DNA of 64,000 nt from Mesorhizobium shangrilense (GTDB taxonomy: Bacteria; Pseudomonadota; Alphaproteobacteria; Rhizobiales; Rhizobiaceae): contig NZ_JBEWSZ010000010.1 of assembly GCF_040537815.1 (NCBI RefSeq), positions 62,001-126,000 of the forward strand, read 5' to 3'. The notes beneath the pieces were generated by a model. It did no database searches. It worked only from the letters and a program-made list of their open reading frames with translations, and was not told where the DNA came from. Below, piece after piece: positions 1-8,200 of this stretch; position 1 is the first letter of the stretch; every line of letters begins with the position of its first letter. The position numbers and the translations under genes are program-made.

Positions 1-1406
1 TTGCGCACCTCCGGCGTCTGCGGAAAGGACCCGATGGTCGTCGTAGGGAACGGCGGCAGGCCGAGCGTGCCAGCTTGGACTTTGGAACGCTCGGCAAATG
101 CGCTCTTTCGTTGCTTCATGCCGCCGTCAATGCTGGCGATCCGCCCCTCGACGAGCGGATCATGGACCTTTGTGGACATTGCGCGCGCGGCGGCAGCCTC
201 GGCAGAAGCTTTCAATGCGCCTACTGCGGCCTGCCTGCCTTCGGACAAGGCTTGGGCCAGCACGACCAGCTCTTCGGTCTTCTGGGCCGCGAATGCCAGC
301 CACGAACTGACGTCCACATCGAGCGCGGTCTCCATCCCCAGGTCGATCGGCACATGAAGCATCGAGCAGGACGGCGCGATCTCGACGCGGTCTAGGGGCC
401 AGCCGGCGACGATCGGCTTGATGCGGTCGAGAATCGCAGGCAGGTTCGCGCGCCAGACGTTGCGGCCGTCGATCAAGCCAAGCGAGAGCACCAGATCCTT
501 CGGTGCGAGCCGACCAACCGTCTCCAACTGCTCGGGAGCGCGCACGAGATCGAGATGCAGGCCCGCCAAGGGTAGGGAAATCGCGGTCTCGAGATTATCT
601 TCCAGCGGCCCGAAATAGGTAGCCAGCATGATCTTCAACTCGGGCGCGGCTTTCGACAGCTGGCCGTAGGTGAATTCGAATGCAGCTCGTTCGTTCGGGT
701 TAAGATCGAGCACAAGCGCCGGCTCATCAATCTGCACCCAGTCGGCTCCCGAAAGCTTCAGCCTCCGCAGGAGTTCCTCGTAGACAGGCAACAGCCGCGG
801 CAGAAGCGCTATCGGATTGAAACCTTCGGCAGGTGACTTCGCCAGCTTGAGGAAGGTGACCGGTCCAAGGATGACCGGGCGTGTGTGAATGCCGAGGGCT
901 TTAGCCTCGAGGAAGTGATCGACCGGTTTCATAGACAAGAGGGCGAAGGTCTGATCGTCGGTCAGCTCCGGCACGATGTAGTGATAGTTGGTGTCGAACC
1001 ATTTGGTCATTTCCATCGCGGTCGAGCGGTGCCCCTGAGCCACATGCTCGTGGCCGGCATGTCCACAACCTGCGGTCTCACCCTGCTTGCCGCGCGCCAT
1101 CGCGAAGTAGATGTCGAGTGGGACCTCGCCGCCCTTCCATGCGTAACGGGACGGCACGGCGCCGACCATGGCTGCAGTGTCGAGCACATGGTCGTAGAGT
1201 GAGAAGTCGTTCGACGGAATTTTCGATACGCCGCAATCGTGCTGCTCCCTCCAGTTAGCGGCACGGAGCGCCTTCGCCGTCGCCAGAAGGTCGGCAGCGG
1301 AAGATTTTCCGGACCAGTAGCTTTCAAGCGCGAATTTCAGTTCTCGCCGGCGACCCATACGCGGCATGCCGAGCGTTGCAACAGGAATTTGCTGAGAGAT
1401 AGTCAT
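1..1406 (-). CDS. metE: Cobalamin-independent methionine synthase MetE, 5' part (runs off the window)
   Basis: Transfers a methyl group from 5-methyltetrahydropteroyl-polyglutamate to homocysteine in the cytosol, making methionine without B12. Reading down from the ATG at 1404-1406 gives MTISQQIPVATLGMPRMGRR, then MTKWFDTNYHYIVPE, WVQIDEPALVL, GLIDGRNVWRAN and, at the window edge, TTIGSFPQTPEVR. These follow the E. coli MetE order from the N-terminal barrel into the start of the C-terminal catalytic barrel. About 468 of the usual ~760-780 residues are present, and the zinc-binding catalytic part lies outside. A His-rich insert (CGHAGHEH) sits near residue 116. No frameshift was seen. A cobalamin riboswitch lies directly upstream, which fits the usual repression of metE when B12 is available. 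Confidence 0.95.
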   Translation of the reverse strand, partial: MTISQQIPVATLGMPRMGRRRELKFALESYWSGKSSAADLLATAKALRAANWREQHDCGVSKIPSNDFSLYDHVLDTAAMVGAVPSRYAWKGGEVPLDIYFAMARGKQGETAGCGHAGHEHVAQGHRSTAMEMTKWFDTNYHYIVPELTDDQTFALLSMKPVDHFLEAKALGIHTRPVILGPVTFLKLAKSPAEGFNPIALLPRLLPVYEELLRRLKLSGADWVQIDEPALVLDLNPNERAAFEFTYGQLSKAAPELKIMLATYFGPLEDNLETAISLPLAGLHLDLVRAPEQLETVGRLAPKDLVLSLGLIDGRNVWRANLPAILDRIKPIVAGWPLDRVEIAPSCSMLHVPIDLGMETALDVDVSSWLAFAAQKTEELVVLAQALSEGRQAAVGALKASAEAAAARAMSTKVHDPLVEGRIASIDGGMKQRKSAFAERSKVQAGTLGLPPFPTTTIGSFPQTPEVR

Positions 1407-1504
1407 GCCATACCCCGATGGTTGGGGCGTGGGGCAAGGAAGGCGCTAGCAGGCCGGCATGAACGCCGGGCTGCCGCGGCCACCGAGACACCCCGCCCGT
1501 GGAC

Positions 1505-1712
1505 GTTGTTCGCCGTGGCAGGTCTCCTGGCTCGCGGGTCACAGCCTCTGCCCGTCTTCCCGAGGCTGTTCGCCTCAGTGACATTGCTGGGTTGGCTCGC
1601 CGCTAACAGTTGCGGGGGCAGCGCCGGCATCGCACCGGCTTCCCTCTTAGCTCCGTTGCGGCAGCGCCGTACGGAGAACCACGACCCGCCGACAATCACA
1701 GCAGTCCGCGCT
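1505..1712 (-). promoter_or_regulatory. Cobalamin riboswitch upstream of metE
   Basis: On the minus strand the leader contains the conserved core GCTGCCCCCGCAACTGT, then GCGGCGAGCC, then TCACTGAGGC, and the B12 box GAGCCAGGAGACCTGCC (rc of about 1518-1534). The order and spacing match the AdoCbl riboswitch. It ends about 100 bases before the metE ATG, so B12 binding should shut off metE. Boundaries are approximate. Confidence 0.93.
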
Positions 1713-2042
1713 CTTGTCAATCCAGCATAACGAAATGTTTATGTGTTTATGTGATTGCGCCGTGCACTTATCGGCGTGTTGCCAAAGTCGCTTTGATCGT
1801 TGTCGTGAGCTGTTGGCGCTGCAGCCACTCTCCAGTCCGCGCAAGCTGTGCGCTGAGCGGCCGGCAAATCTGCGAATCACATGATTCGCTCTTTGAACGA
1901 CTTGCGGCAAATGTCAGCGTCGTGATGATCAAGATCGCCTGGAACTGTTACCGGCATTTGCGTCAACGTTCCTGAGCCTCGACAACCAGAAACTCAGACG
2001 GAAAGCCGCCAGCTTTCACGGATGGGCATGCGACATTTCGAT
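1713..2042. other. Intergenic region between kinase gene and metE leader
   Basis: Relatively AT-rich stretch with no plausible gene on either strand. It presumably holds the metE promoter and the 3' end of the kinase transcript. No clear -24/-12 or terminator was identified. Confidence 0.5.
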
Positions 2043-3101
2043 TTACCCGCGCTTGCCTGGACCGCCTGCACAACGGGGAGATGGGCAGCTCGTCGCGGAA
2101 ATGCCCACCTGATGTAGCCCCGCCTGTTCCGCCTCGCGGCGCAGATTCTGCCTTGGCCTTGGGCCGATCTGCTGGATCACCAGACCGGCGGCCAGTGAGC
2201 CGAGGTCGCCGCAGGTCTTGAGGTCGCGGCCTTGCGTGTAGCCGTGCAGGAAACCGGCGGCATAGAGGTCGCCGGCGCCGGTCGTGTCGACCAGTTCCTT
2301 GATCGCGGTCGCCTGGATGACCACGGTCTCGTCGCCGCGCACGATGACCGAGCCTTTTTCCGAGCGGGTCACGGCGGCGATCCGGCAATCCTTGCGGATC
2401 TGTGCCAGCGCCTCGTCGAATGACGATGTCTGGTAGAGCGACTTGATCTCGTGGCTGTTGGCAAAGACGATGTCGACGGTGCCCGAGCGCATCAGGTCGA
2501 GGAACTCGTCGCGGTAGCGGTCGACGCAGAACGAATCCGACAGCGTCATCGACACTTCGCGGCCCGCCGCGTGCGCCAGCTTGGCCGTCTGCCGGATGGC
2601 CTCCTTGGCGCGCGGCGGGTCCCACAGATAGCCCTCGAAATAGGTGATCTTGGCACCGGAAGCCTTGTCGGCCTCGACATCCTCCGGCCCGAGCTCGACG
2701 CAGGCGCCGAGATAGGTGTTCATCGAACGCTCGCCGTCGGGAGTGACGAAGATCATCGAGCGCGCCGTCGGCGGCTCGCCCTTGAGCGGCTTGGTGTCGA
2801 AGGCGACGCCCTGCGCATGGATGTCGTGGGCGTAGATTTCGCCGAGCGCATCGTTCGAGACCTTGCCGAAGAAAGCGGCTCGGCCGCCGAAGCTGGCGAC
2901 GCCGGCCGCCGTGTTGCCGGCGCTGCCGCCGGACGCTTCGATCGCCGGGCCCATGCGGCTGTAGAGCAGTTCGGCGCGGTGGGTGTCGATGAGGTTCATC
3001 GCGCCCTTGATGATGCCGTTGGTCTTGAGGAATTCCTCGTCGCACTGGGCGATGATGTCGACAATGGCATTGCCGATGCAAAGCACGTCATAATCCGGCA
3101 T
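2043..3101 (-). CDS. PfkB-family carbohydrate/adenosine kinase
   Basis: 352-aa ribokinase-fold kinase. The N-terminal substrate motif GGSAGNTAAG is at about 58-67 and the catalytic anion-hole motif DTTGAGD at 272-278, with Asp278 the expected base. Alphaproteobacterial proteins of this type are usually annotated adenosine kinase, which would recycle the adenosine released when S-adenosylhomocysteine is cleaved. That fits the neighbours metK and glyA. The start at 3101 (MPDYDVLCIGNA) was chosen because the fold begins there; 27 further codons upstream look non-native. The C-terminal ~20 residues after QAGL look atypical and may be a drifted tail. Substrate identity is inferred. Confidence 0.85.
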   Translation of the reverse strand: MPDYDVLCIGNAIVDIIAQCDEEFLKTNGIIKGAMNLIDTHRAELLYSRMGPAIEASGGSAGNTAAGVASFGGRAAFFGKVSNDALGEIYAHDIHAQGVAFDTKPLKGEPPTARSMIFVTPDGERSMNTYLGACVELGPEDVEADKASGAKITYFEGYLWDPPRAKEAIRQTAKLAHAAGREVSMTLSDSFCVDRYRDEFLDLMRSGTVDIVFANSHEIKSLYQTSSFDEALAQIRKDCRIAAVTRSEKGSVIVRGDETVVIQATAIKELVDTTGAGDLYAAGFLHGYTQGRDLKTCGDLGSLAAGLVIQQIGPRPRQNLRREAEQAGLHQVGISATSCPSPRCAGGPGKRG

Positions 3102-3206
3102 CAATGTCTCCGCCAAGAACCCGCCGGCTTTCTGCCGCGCCGGCCGGGCGCGGGTTTGACGAGTTGGAATGGGTTGCCGCATGTCGCTGGACCCAATATC
3201 GGCGCC

Positions 3207-4382
3207 TCACGCAGCTGCCGGTCCTGCCTCACGCAGCAAGTCGTCAGCTCTGTCCGTCCTTTCCCAGGTGAACTCCGGCTCTTCACGGCCGAAGTGTCCG
3301 TATGTCGCGGTCTTGCGGTATATTGGGCGCAAGAGATCAAGCATCTTGATGATGCCTTTCGGTCGGAGATCGAACAGCTCAAGAATGAGGCGCTCGATCG
3401 TCTTTTCCTCGATCCTCGCGGTCCCGAAAGTGTTGACGAGGATAGACACCGGGGCAGCCACGCCGATCGCGTAGGCAAGCTGAACCTCGCAGACCTCCGC
3501 AAGGCCGCTGGCAACGACATTCTTTGCGACGTACCGCGCGGCATAGGCGGCCGAGCGGTCAACCTTGGATGGGTCCTTGCCCGAAAAGGCGCCGCCGCCG
3601 TGACGACCCATCCCACCGTAGGTATCGACGATGATTTTGCGGCCGGTAAGCCCGCAGTCGCCGCGCGGCCCACCGACCACGAACCGGCCGGTTGGATTGA
3701 CCAGGAACCTGATCCCCGTCGTGTCCAAGTTGGGAGGCAAGACCGGCTTTATGATCTCCTCGATGACGCCTTCGCGGACCGTTTCTTGTGAGACCTCCTC
3801 CGCATGTTGCGTCGACAGGACTATGGTATCAAGCGCCACCGGGCGCAAACCTTCATAGCGGACGGACACTTGAGATTTCACATCCGGGCGCAGCCAGCCA
3901 AGCCGTCCCGTTTTCCGCACCTGTGCCTGTCTTTTTGTCAAATCGTGAGCGAGTTGGATTGGCAAAGGCATCAATGTCTTGGTCTCGTTGCATGCGTAGC
4001 CGAACATGAGGCCCTGATCCCCCGCCCCCTGCTCGAGATCCTGCCCTCGTCCCTCGTCAACGCCCTGGCTAATGTCGGGCGACTGCTCGGAGAGAGCCAG
4101 AACGACGGCGCAACGCCGACCATCAAAGCCGATGGCATCGTCATCGTATCCAATATCGAGAATCGTCTCGCGGGCAACTTGGCTGTAATCGACCTGCGCA
4201 TCGCTGGTGATCTCGCCAGCCAGAACGACCATCCCTGTCTTCACCAACGCTTCGCACGCGACGCGCGCCTTCGGATCGGTGCGGAGGATCGCATCGAGAA
4301 TCGCATCCGAGATGTTGTCGGCCATCTTATCCGGGTGTCCGGCACCGACGGATTCGGAAGAGAACACGAACTGCTTAGTCAT
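3207..4382 (-). CDS. metK: S-adenosylmethionine synthetase
   Basis: Makes SAM from methionine and ATP. The 391-aa protein has GHPDK at 15-19, GAGDQG at 119-124, [12 protein letters not shown] and the C-terminal AYGHFGR, so the active site looks complete. It resembles the shorter beta/gammaproteobacterial type (E. coli, 384 aa) more than the ~420-aa MetK with extra insertions that is the usual chromosomal enzyme of rhizobia. It is therefore probably a horizontally acquired second copy. It lies 55 bases downstream of glyA and is probably co-transcribed with it and the kinase gene. Confidence 0.95.
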   Translation of the reverse strand: MTKQFVFSSESVGAGHPDKMADNISDAILDAILRTDPKARVACEALVKTGMVVLAGEITSDAQVDYSQVARETILDIGYDDDAIGFDGRRCAVVLALSEQSPDISQGVDEGRGQDLEQGAGDQGLMFGYACNETKTLMPLPIQLAHDLTKRQAQVRKTGRLGWLRPDVKSQVSVRYEGLRPVALDTIVLSTQHAEEVSQETVREGVIEEIIKPVLPPNLDTTGIRFLVNPTGRFVVGGPRGDCGLTGRKIIVDTYGGMGRHGGGAFSGKDPSKVDRSAAYAARYVAKNVVASGLAEVCEVQLAYAIGVAAPVSILVNTFGTARIEEKTIERLILELFDLRPKGIIKMLDLLRPIYRKTATYGHFGREEPEFTWERTDRADDLLREAGPAAA

Positions 4383-4437
4383 GGAATGTCCTCGCTTCAG
4401 ATGTTGGAGTTAGGTCGCGACATTTGATTTGCCCGCC

Positions 4438-5775
4438 TTACCTGTCGGTGATGCCGGGGACCTGGAACGCAAGGCAGAAGTCGGCAACGTCTCTCCGCAC
4501 GCAGGCATGGACATCCGGATCATTGGGCTGGCGGCAGACCAGGTCGATGAAAGCGGCAATCTGCGCCATTTCCGCTTCGCACATCCCCACGGACGTCACC
4601 GCTGGTGTCCCTAAGCGGATGCCGCTTGTGAGCGCCGGATGCCGCGGGTCGCCCGGCACCATATTAAAGTTCGTAATGATGCCTGCTTCCGATAAGCGCT
4701 CGGCATAGGCCTTGCCTGACAGCGGCCGGTTCCGAAGATCAAGGATCAGCAGGTGATTGTCAGTCCCCCCGGTGACCAGGTCATACCCCCGCTCCAGAAG
4801 CGCCTGGGCCAGCGCCTTGGCATTCTTGACGATCTGCTGACCGTAGACATGGAAGGACGGGTTCGCGGCTTCCTGCAAGGCGACAGCTAGCGCGGCGATG
4901 ATATTCATATGCGGTCCGCCCTGCAGGAGAGGGAACACCGCACGGTCTATACGTTTGGCGAGATTGTGTTTGCTTTTCGGATGATAGAGCGCCTGATAGC
5001 GGTCTTCATTCCTTGACAAAATAAAGCCACCGCGGGGACCGCGGATTGACTTGTGAGACGTGCTGCTGACGACGTCGCAATGGCCGACGGGGTTCGGGTG
5101 CGCTCCTGCGACAATCAGGCCACTGATGTGTGCGATGTCGGCCACCAGATAGGAGTTCACCTCCGAAGCGACTTCGGCCATTGCCGCATAGTCAAAAACA
5201 CGCGGATAAGCAGTTCCGCCGACCCAAATGAGTTTCGGCCGTTCCCGCTTGGCCGTCTCGCGGAAGCGCTGATAGTCAATCTGCTGCGTCTCTTTGTGCA
5301 GCCCATAGGGGACGCGTTTGTAATCAGTGCCTGAGAAGTTGACGGCCCATCCATGTGTCAGATGACCCCCACCGGGGAGGGGCAAGCCCATCACTTTGTC
5401 TCCCGGGCTCAAAAGCGCGCGATAGACAGCCTGATTGGCCGGCGAGCCGGAATAAGGCTGGACGTTGGCGTGTTCGCTGCCAAATAGTGTTTTCAAGCGG
5501 TCAATGGCGAGGTTCTCAAGCTCATCGACGATCTCGTTTCCCGCGTAGTAGCGCGCACCGGGGTATCCCTCGGCGTACTTGTTCGTGAAAATCGAGCCGG
5601 TCGCTTCCAGCACCGCCGAAGAGGCGAAGTTCTCGGAAGCAATCAGCTTGAGCGTCGTCCGCTCCTGCCGCTCCTGTCTTAGAAGCAGTTCGTGAACGCG
5701 GCAATCGACCGCGGCCAAGGTTGACCGTCCGTGAGTGTCGGGCTGCGCGGTCGCGCCATCTGCGAAGTTGTCCAT
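4438..5775 (-). CDS. glyA: Serine hydroxymethyltransferase
   Basis: PLP enzyme converting serine plus tetrahydrofolate to glycine plus methylene-THF, the one-carbon source for methyl groups. The 445-aa protein is of normal length. Visible motifs are LIASENF (about 44-50), YAEGYPGARYY, LVADIAHISGL (about 210-220) and the PLP-binding STSHKSIRGPRGG with Lys242. It is the first enzyme gene after the ArsR-type regulator (37-base gap) and precedes metK. Together with metE and metK it supplies methyl-THF, methionine and SAM. Probably an island-borne paralogue of a chromosomal glyA. Confidence 0.95.
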   Translation of the reverse strand: MDNFADGATAQPDTHGRSTLAAVDCRVHELLLRQERQERTTLKLIASENFASSAVLEATGSIFTNKYAEGYPGARYYAGNEIVDELENLAIDRLKTLFGSEHANVQPYSGSPANQAVYRALLSPGDKVMGLPLPGGGHLTHGWAVNFSGTDYKRVPYGLHKETQQIDYQRFRETAKRERPKLIWVGGTAYPRVFDYAAMAEVASEVNSYLVADIAHISGLIVAGAHPNPVGHCDVVSSTSHKSIRGPRGGFILSRNEDRYQALYHPKSKHNLAKRIDRAVFPLLQGGPHMNIIAALAVALQEAANPSFHVYGQQIVKNAKALAQALLERGYDLVTGGTDNHLLILDLRNRPLSGKAYAERLSEAGIITNFNMVPGDPRHPALTSGIRLGTPAVTSVGMCEAEMAQIAAFIDLVCRQPNDPDVHACVRRDVADFCLAFQVPGITDR

Positions 5776-5812
5776 GACAGTTTCGTTCCCATTGGATTGA
5801 TCTATTTCACGT

Positions 5813-6151
5813 TCAAGCAGGCGGGCCCTTCGACCGCGCGTCGTGTATTACTTTGAGGCGTTGCAGGTCTCGTTTATGAAAGCCATCGTCGTGGGGCAGG
5901 AGATCGATCAACAATTGAACCAGCCCACCGTCCTTGCTCCCCGCTTTGAGATGGTACGAGGGCCGTGGTTCGTTGCAGCAAAGAAAGTCGGCTCTGGCGA
6001 GCAGCCGGACGTGTCGCACAACCTGCTCGCGACGCCGCCCCAGAATCTCCGCCAGCTCGCAGACCGTTAGGTCCGCATGCGCGCAAAGGCCCAGGATTCG
6101 AAGACGATCAAGATGCGCTGCCGTCCGCAAGCGACTGACCAGTGTCATCAT
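5813..6151 (-). CDS. ArsR-type HTH regulator, SahR-like but lacking the methyltransferase domain
   Basis: 112-aa winged-helix protein. Residues ~8-75 show the ArsR pattern, including LTVCELAEILGRRREQVVRHVRLL for the recognition region. The last part (RDLQRLKVIHDAR) resembles the linker which, in the SahR/ArsR-methyltransferase family as I recall it, precedes a SAM-binding methyltransferase domain. Here translation stops right after this linker and glyA starts 37 bases later. Family members are known to control SAM-cycle genes, and this one heads glyA-metK-kinase, so an operon regulator is likely. It could be functional or a relic. No Cys metal-binding motif is evident. Confidence 0.7.
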   Translation of the reverse strand: MMTLVSRLRTAAHLDRLRILGLCAHADLTVCELAEILGRRREQVVRHVRLLARADFLCCNEPRPSYHLKAGSKDGGLVQLLIDLLPHDDGFHKRDLQRLKVIHDARSKGPPA

Positions 6152-7571
6152 TGGTGAGCATCAAGCCATATGGAAACATTGGGCATCCGTCTTACTGACC
6201 TTGTCATTTGATGCTCTCCGTACGCTGCAGCTTTCAAGGAAATTATGTTTGATACAAGTCACGATTCTGGTCTGTCGCGAGGTATCGAAAATCTTTATTG
6301 AGTGTTATTGTCCTAAACCAAAATGAATACTCTTATTTACATCGCCTTTAAAACGTGACGCATGCTGTTTGGCGGCCGGAAAGTGCACGCCACTACGATT
6401 TTGATCCACTGACTTCAGACGCTGCGAGAAGCGTACCATTCCCGGCGGCTTGGAGTTGCTAAGAGTCTATGAATTTCTTTGAAGGATCTGTTGCAACGCC
6501 TGCGCGCATTGGCGAGGTGCTGATCAGGCGGCGAGCAGAGGTAAGACAGGTACCGGACAAATGATCCAGGTCGCACCCATCACCGCCATTAGCGATCGCC
6601 GTCTCAGCATTCAGGAGTGTTGGCAAACCTTTTGATACGCCATCTGGTCGCGGCCGCCACCCAGAGAGGCAGCTTCTGTGCGGCCGCCACCCAGAGAGGC
6701 AGCTTCTGTCAAGGCCGGGTGGCGACTGGCACGATCGTGTGCGCGGGGCTGTTCTAGAAGGTCTCGACTGAGACGACGCGACAGGAGGGTCTGGGCTTCC
6801 TGTTTGTCCGTGCCATGGCGTTTGGCGGCCTTGGAACAGCCAAGTTTGTCGTTTCACATTCGCTGCTCGGGCATCGACGATGCGCGACCGGCAAGATGGT
6901 CGATGGCATAGTGGGCGTCATTCATTGGTCGAGTTCGCGCCTGTCGAAACGCACCGGCTGGTCGCGGCGCGCGTCGCACCTCGATCGGTCGGATCGACAG
7001 AGCGGATGCTTCCCCACGTCCTGCCATGGTCAGCTCCTCGATCCTTTTGAAATCTGCGCGGCTATTGTTCGCGGTTTCGCGTCTAAATTGCAAACGTCTG
7101 CCAAGCAATCCGGCCCCGTTTGTCCGAAACTTCCAGTCACGTTTTGGAAGTGCGTGTTGGAAATGGTGATTCTATGACACATTCTCGCCACAGTTTAGCC
7201 GCGCCATTGCCTCAATGTCTGACGAGATAGACGGCGTTGCCTGAGACGGTTCGGTCCGGCACCGGCTCGTACCCCCAAGCCCCCCCGCCCTCGGGTCAGT
7301 GCCGGATCGAACCACCCTGAAAAAATCAGCTGCGACGATCCCAAAAGATAAACGGCCGGCGTCAGGAGCAAGCTGACTCCGGTTTTTTATTGGCTGATGC
7401 ATTTGCCGAAAAGTGCGCAGGGGAGGCCGGCTAGCAGGTCGGACGAACTGCTGACGCTTGTGCTCAGCCCGTGTCGCTCGTGACCAGAGGTGCAAGCCCC
7501 GCTTGTCTGCCGGGCAGGGAGGCCGGCCGCAGATGCAGCCGATTGCGCCGATCAACGCGGATATCATTGGC
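6152..7571. other. Long stretch without a confident gene
   Basis: The first ~300 bases are AT-rich and should hold the promoter of the arsR-glyA-metK operon. The remainder has only short arginine/proline-rich reading frames on both strands with no recognisable motif (for example minus-strand 6854-7108 and 7172-7567). I regard it as degraded insertion or gene remnants. It contains the 30-bp tandem repeat listed separately. Confidence 0.5.
6650..6709. repeat. Perfect tandem duplication of a 30-bp unit
   Basis: Two exact head-to-tail copies of a 30-base unit beginning GCGGCCGCCACCCAGAGAGG, at 6650-6679 and 6680-6709. It lies in non-coding or decayed DNA. Exact identity suggests a recent slippage or recombination event. 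Confidence 0.9.
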
Positions 7572-7579
7572 CCTTAGAC

Positions 7580-7612
7580 TCGTCAGCTTCTCGAAGGGAT
7601 CGCGGAAAAGGG
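7580..7612 (+). promoter_or_regulatory. tts box (TtsI-binding promoter), apparently orphan
   Basis: CGTCAGCTTCTCGAA at 7581-7595 matches the core of the tts box consensus (GTCAGCTTCTCGAAAGCT) and is nearly identical to the box at 26776. No intact gene follows closely. The next features are a second tts box and a nopP relic, so it is probably left over from a lost effector gene. Confidence 0.6.
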
Positions 7613-7798
7613 AAGCTGTGAGCCTGGCCCTCGCCCCATATCCCCGTCTGGGCTCCCTTCGCGACCGACGTTGGATAACGGAACAGCGCCACCACAAGCC
7701 CACTCGGCCTGACCTGGAGCTTTCGCGAGCCGGCCGCAGCCTGATCGCCAACGCTTAACCCAGGTCGGACCTTCTTTTTGTGCATCCGGGAGAAGCCA

Positions 7799-7831
7799 TC
7801 GTCAGCTAATCGTCAGCCAGGCGATCTATCC
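7799..7831 (+). promoter_or_regulatory. tts box of the nopP type
   Basis: CGTCAGCTAATCGTCAGCC at 7800-7818 has the tts core spacing. The box and its downstream leader are almost identical to the promoter of the intact nopP on the other strand (36650-36680). It precedes the nopP relic and is the nearest tts box upstream of the 808-aa effector gene, about 370 bases away. Confidence 0.75.
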
Positions 7832-7888
7832 AGACCTGCCGTGCCTAAACAGCCTGAACTCAATGCGAAACATAGGAATGCGAACGTC

Positions 7889-8115
7889 ATGTATGGTCGA
7901 ACTAGTGGCTCAGGCTCGTCCGATTTACACTCACCGCATTGGCGAGGCTAACCAAACGAATCAGTCGGTAGCCGTGGGGCAAACGGACGCGGGAAGCCAA
8001 AGATTTTGCGGACCTGGTTGCCCGGATGCACTTAGCCGGAGGGTCGAGTGGCAGCCTATCTTCGGCGTAAGGGCGAGCAACAGTGCCGGTGAAGGCAGCG
8101 TGCAAACAACCCCAC
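7889..8115 (+). pseudogene. Broken 5' copy of nopP
   Basis: The leader and first codons (ATGTATGGTCGAACT) match the intact nopP at 35760-36590. After a frameshift near 7950 the homologous reading resumes as QTDAGSQ, FADLVARMHLAGGSS, against QTDEESQ, FADTFARMHLAG in the intact gene. A stop follows and similarity fades by about 8100. The C-terminal two thirds are missing. This is a dead partial duplicate whose promoter may now serve the next gene. Confidence 0.8.
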
Positions 8116-8200
8116 TCTGTCTCTGCAAGACACTACGGCTGAGCGACATCAGCCCGCAGCACCATAAGCAGCGCATTCTCGCCTATATCGGAGATGGAAT

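Noticed and set aside
1963..3081. 372-codon minus-strand frame overlapping the PfkB kinase gene
   Set aside because: Arg/Gly-rich out-of-frame shadow of the GC-rich kinase gene; no motifs.
2451..3791. 446-codon plus-strand frame
   Set aside because: Antisense shadow spanning the kinase gene and metK; composition typical of a shadow frame.
6700..6760. TGGCACG near 6737 as a sigma-54 -24 element
   Set aside because: No TTGC at the required distance, and no gene downstream on that strand.
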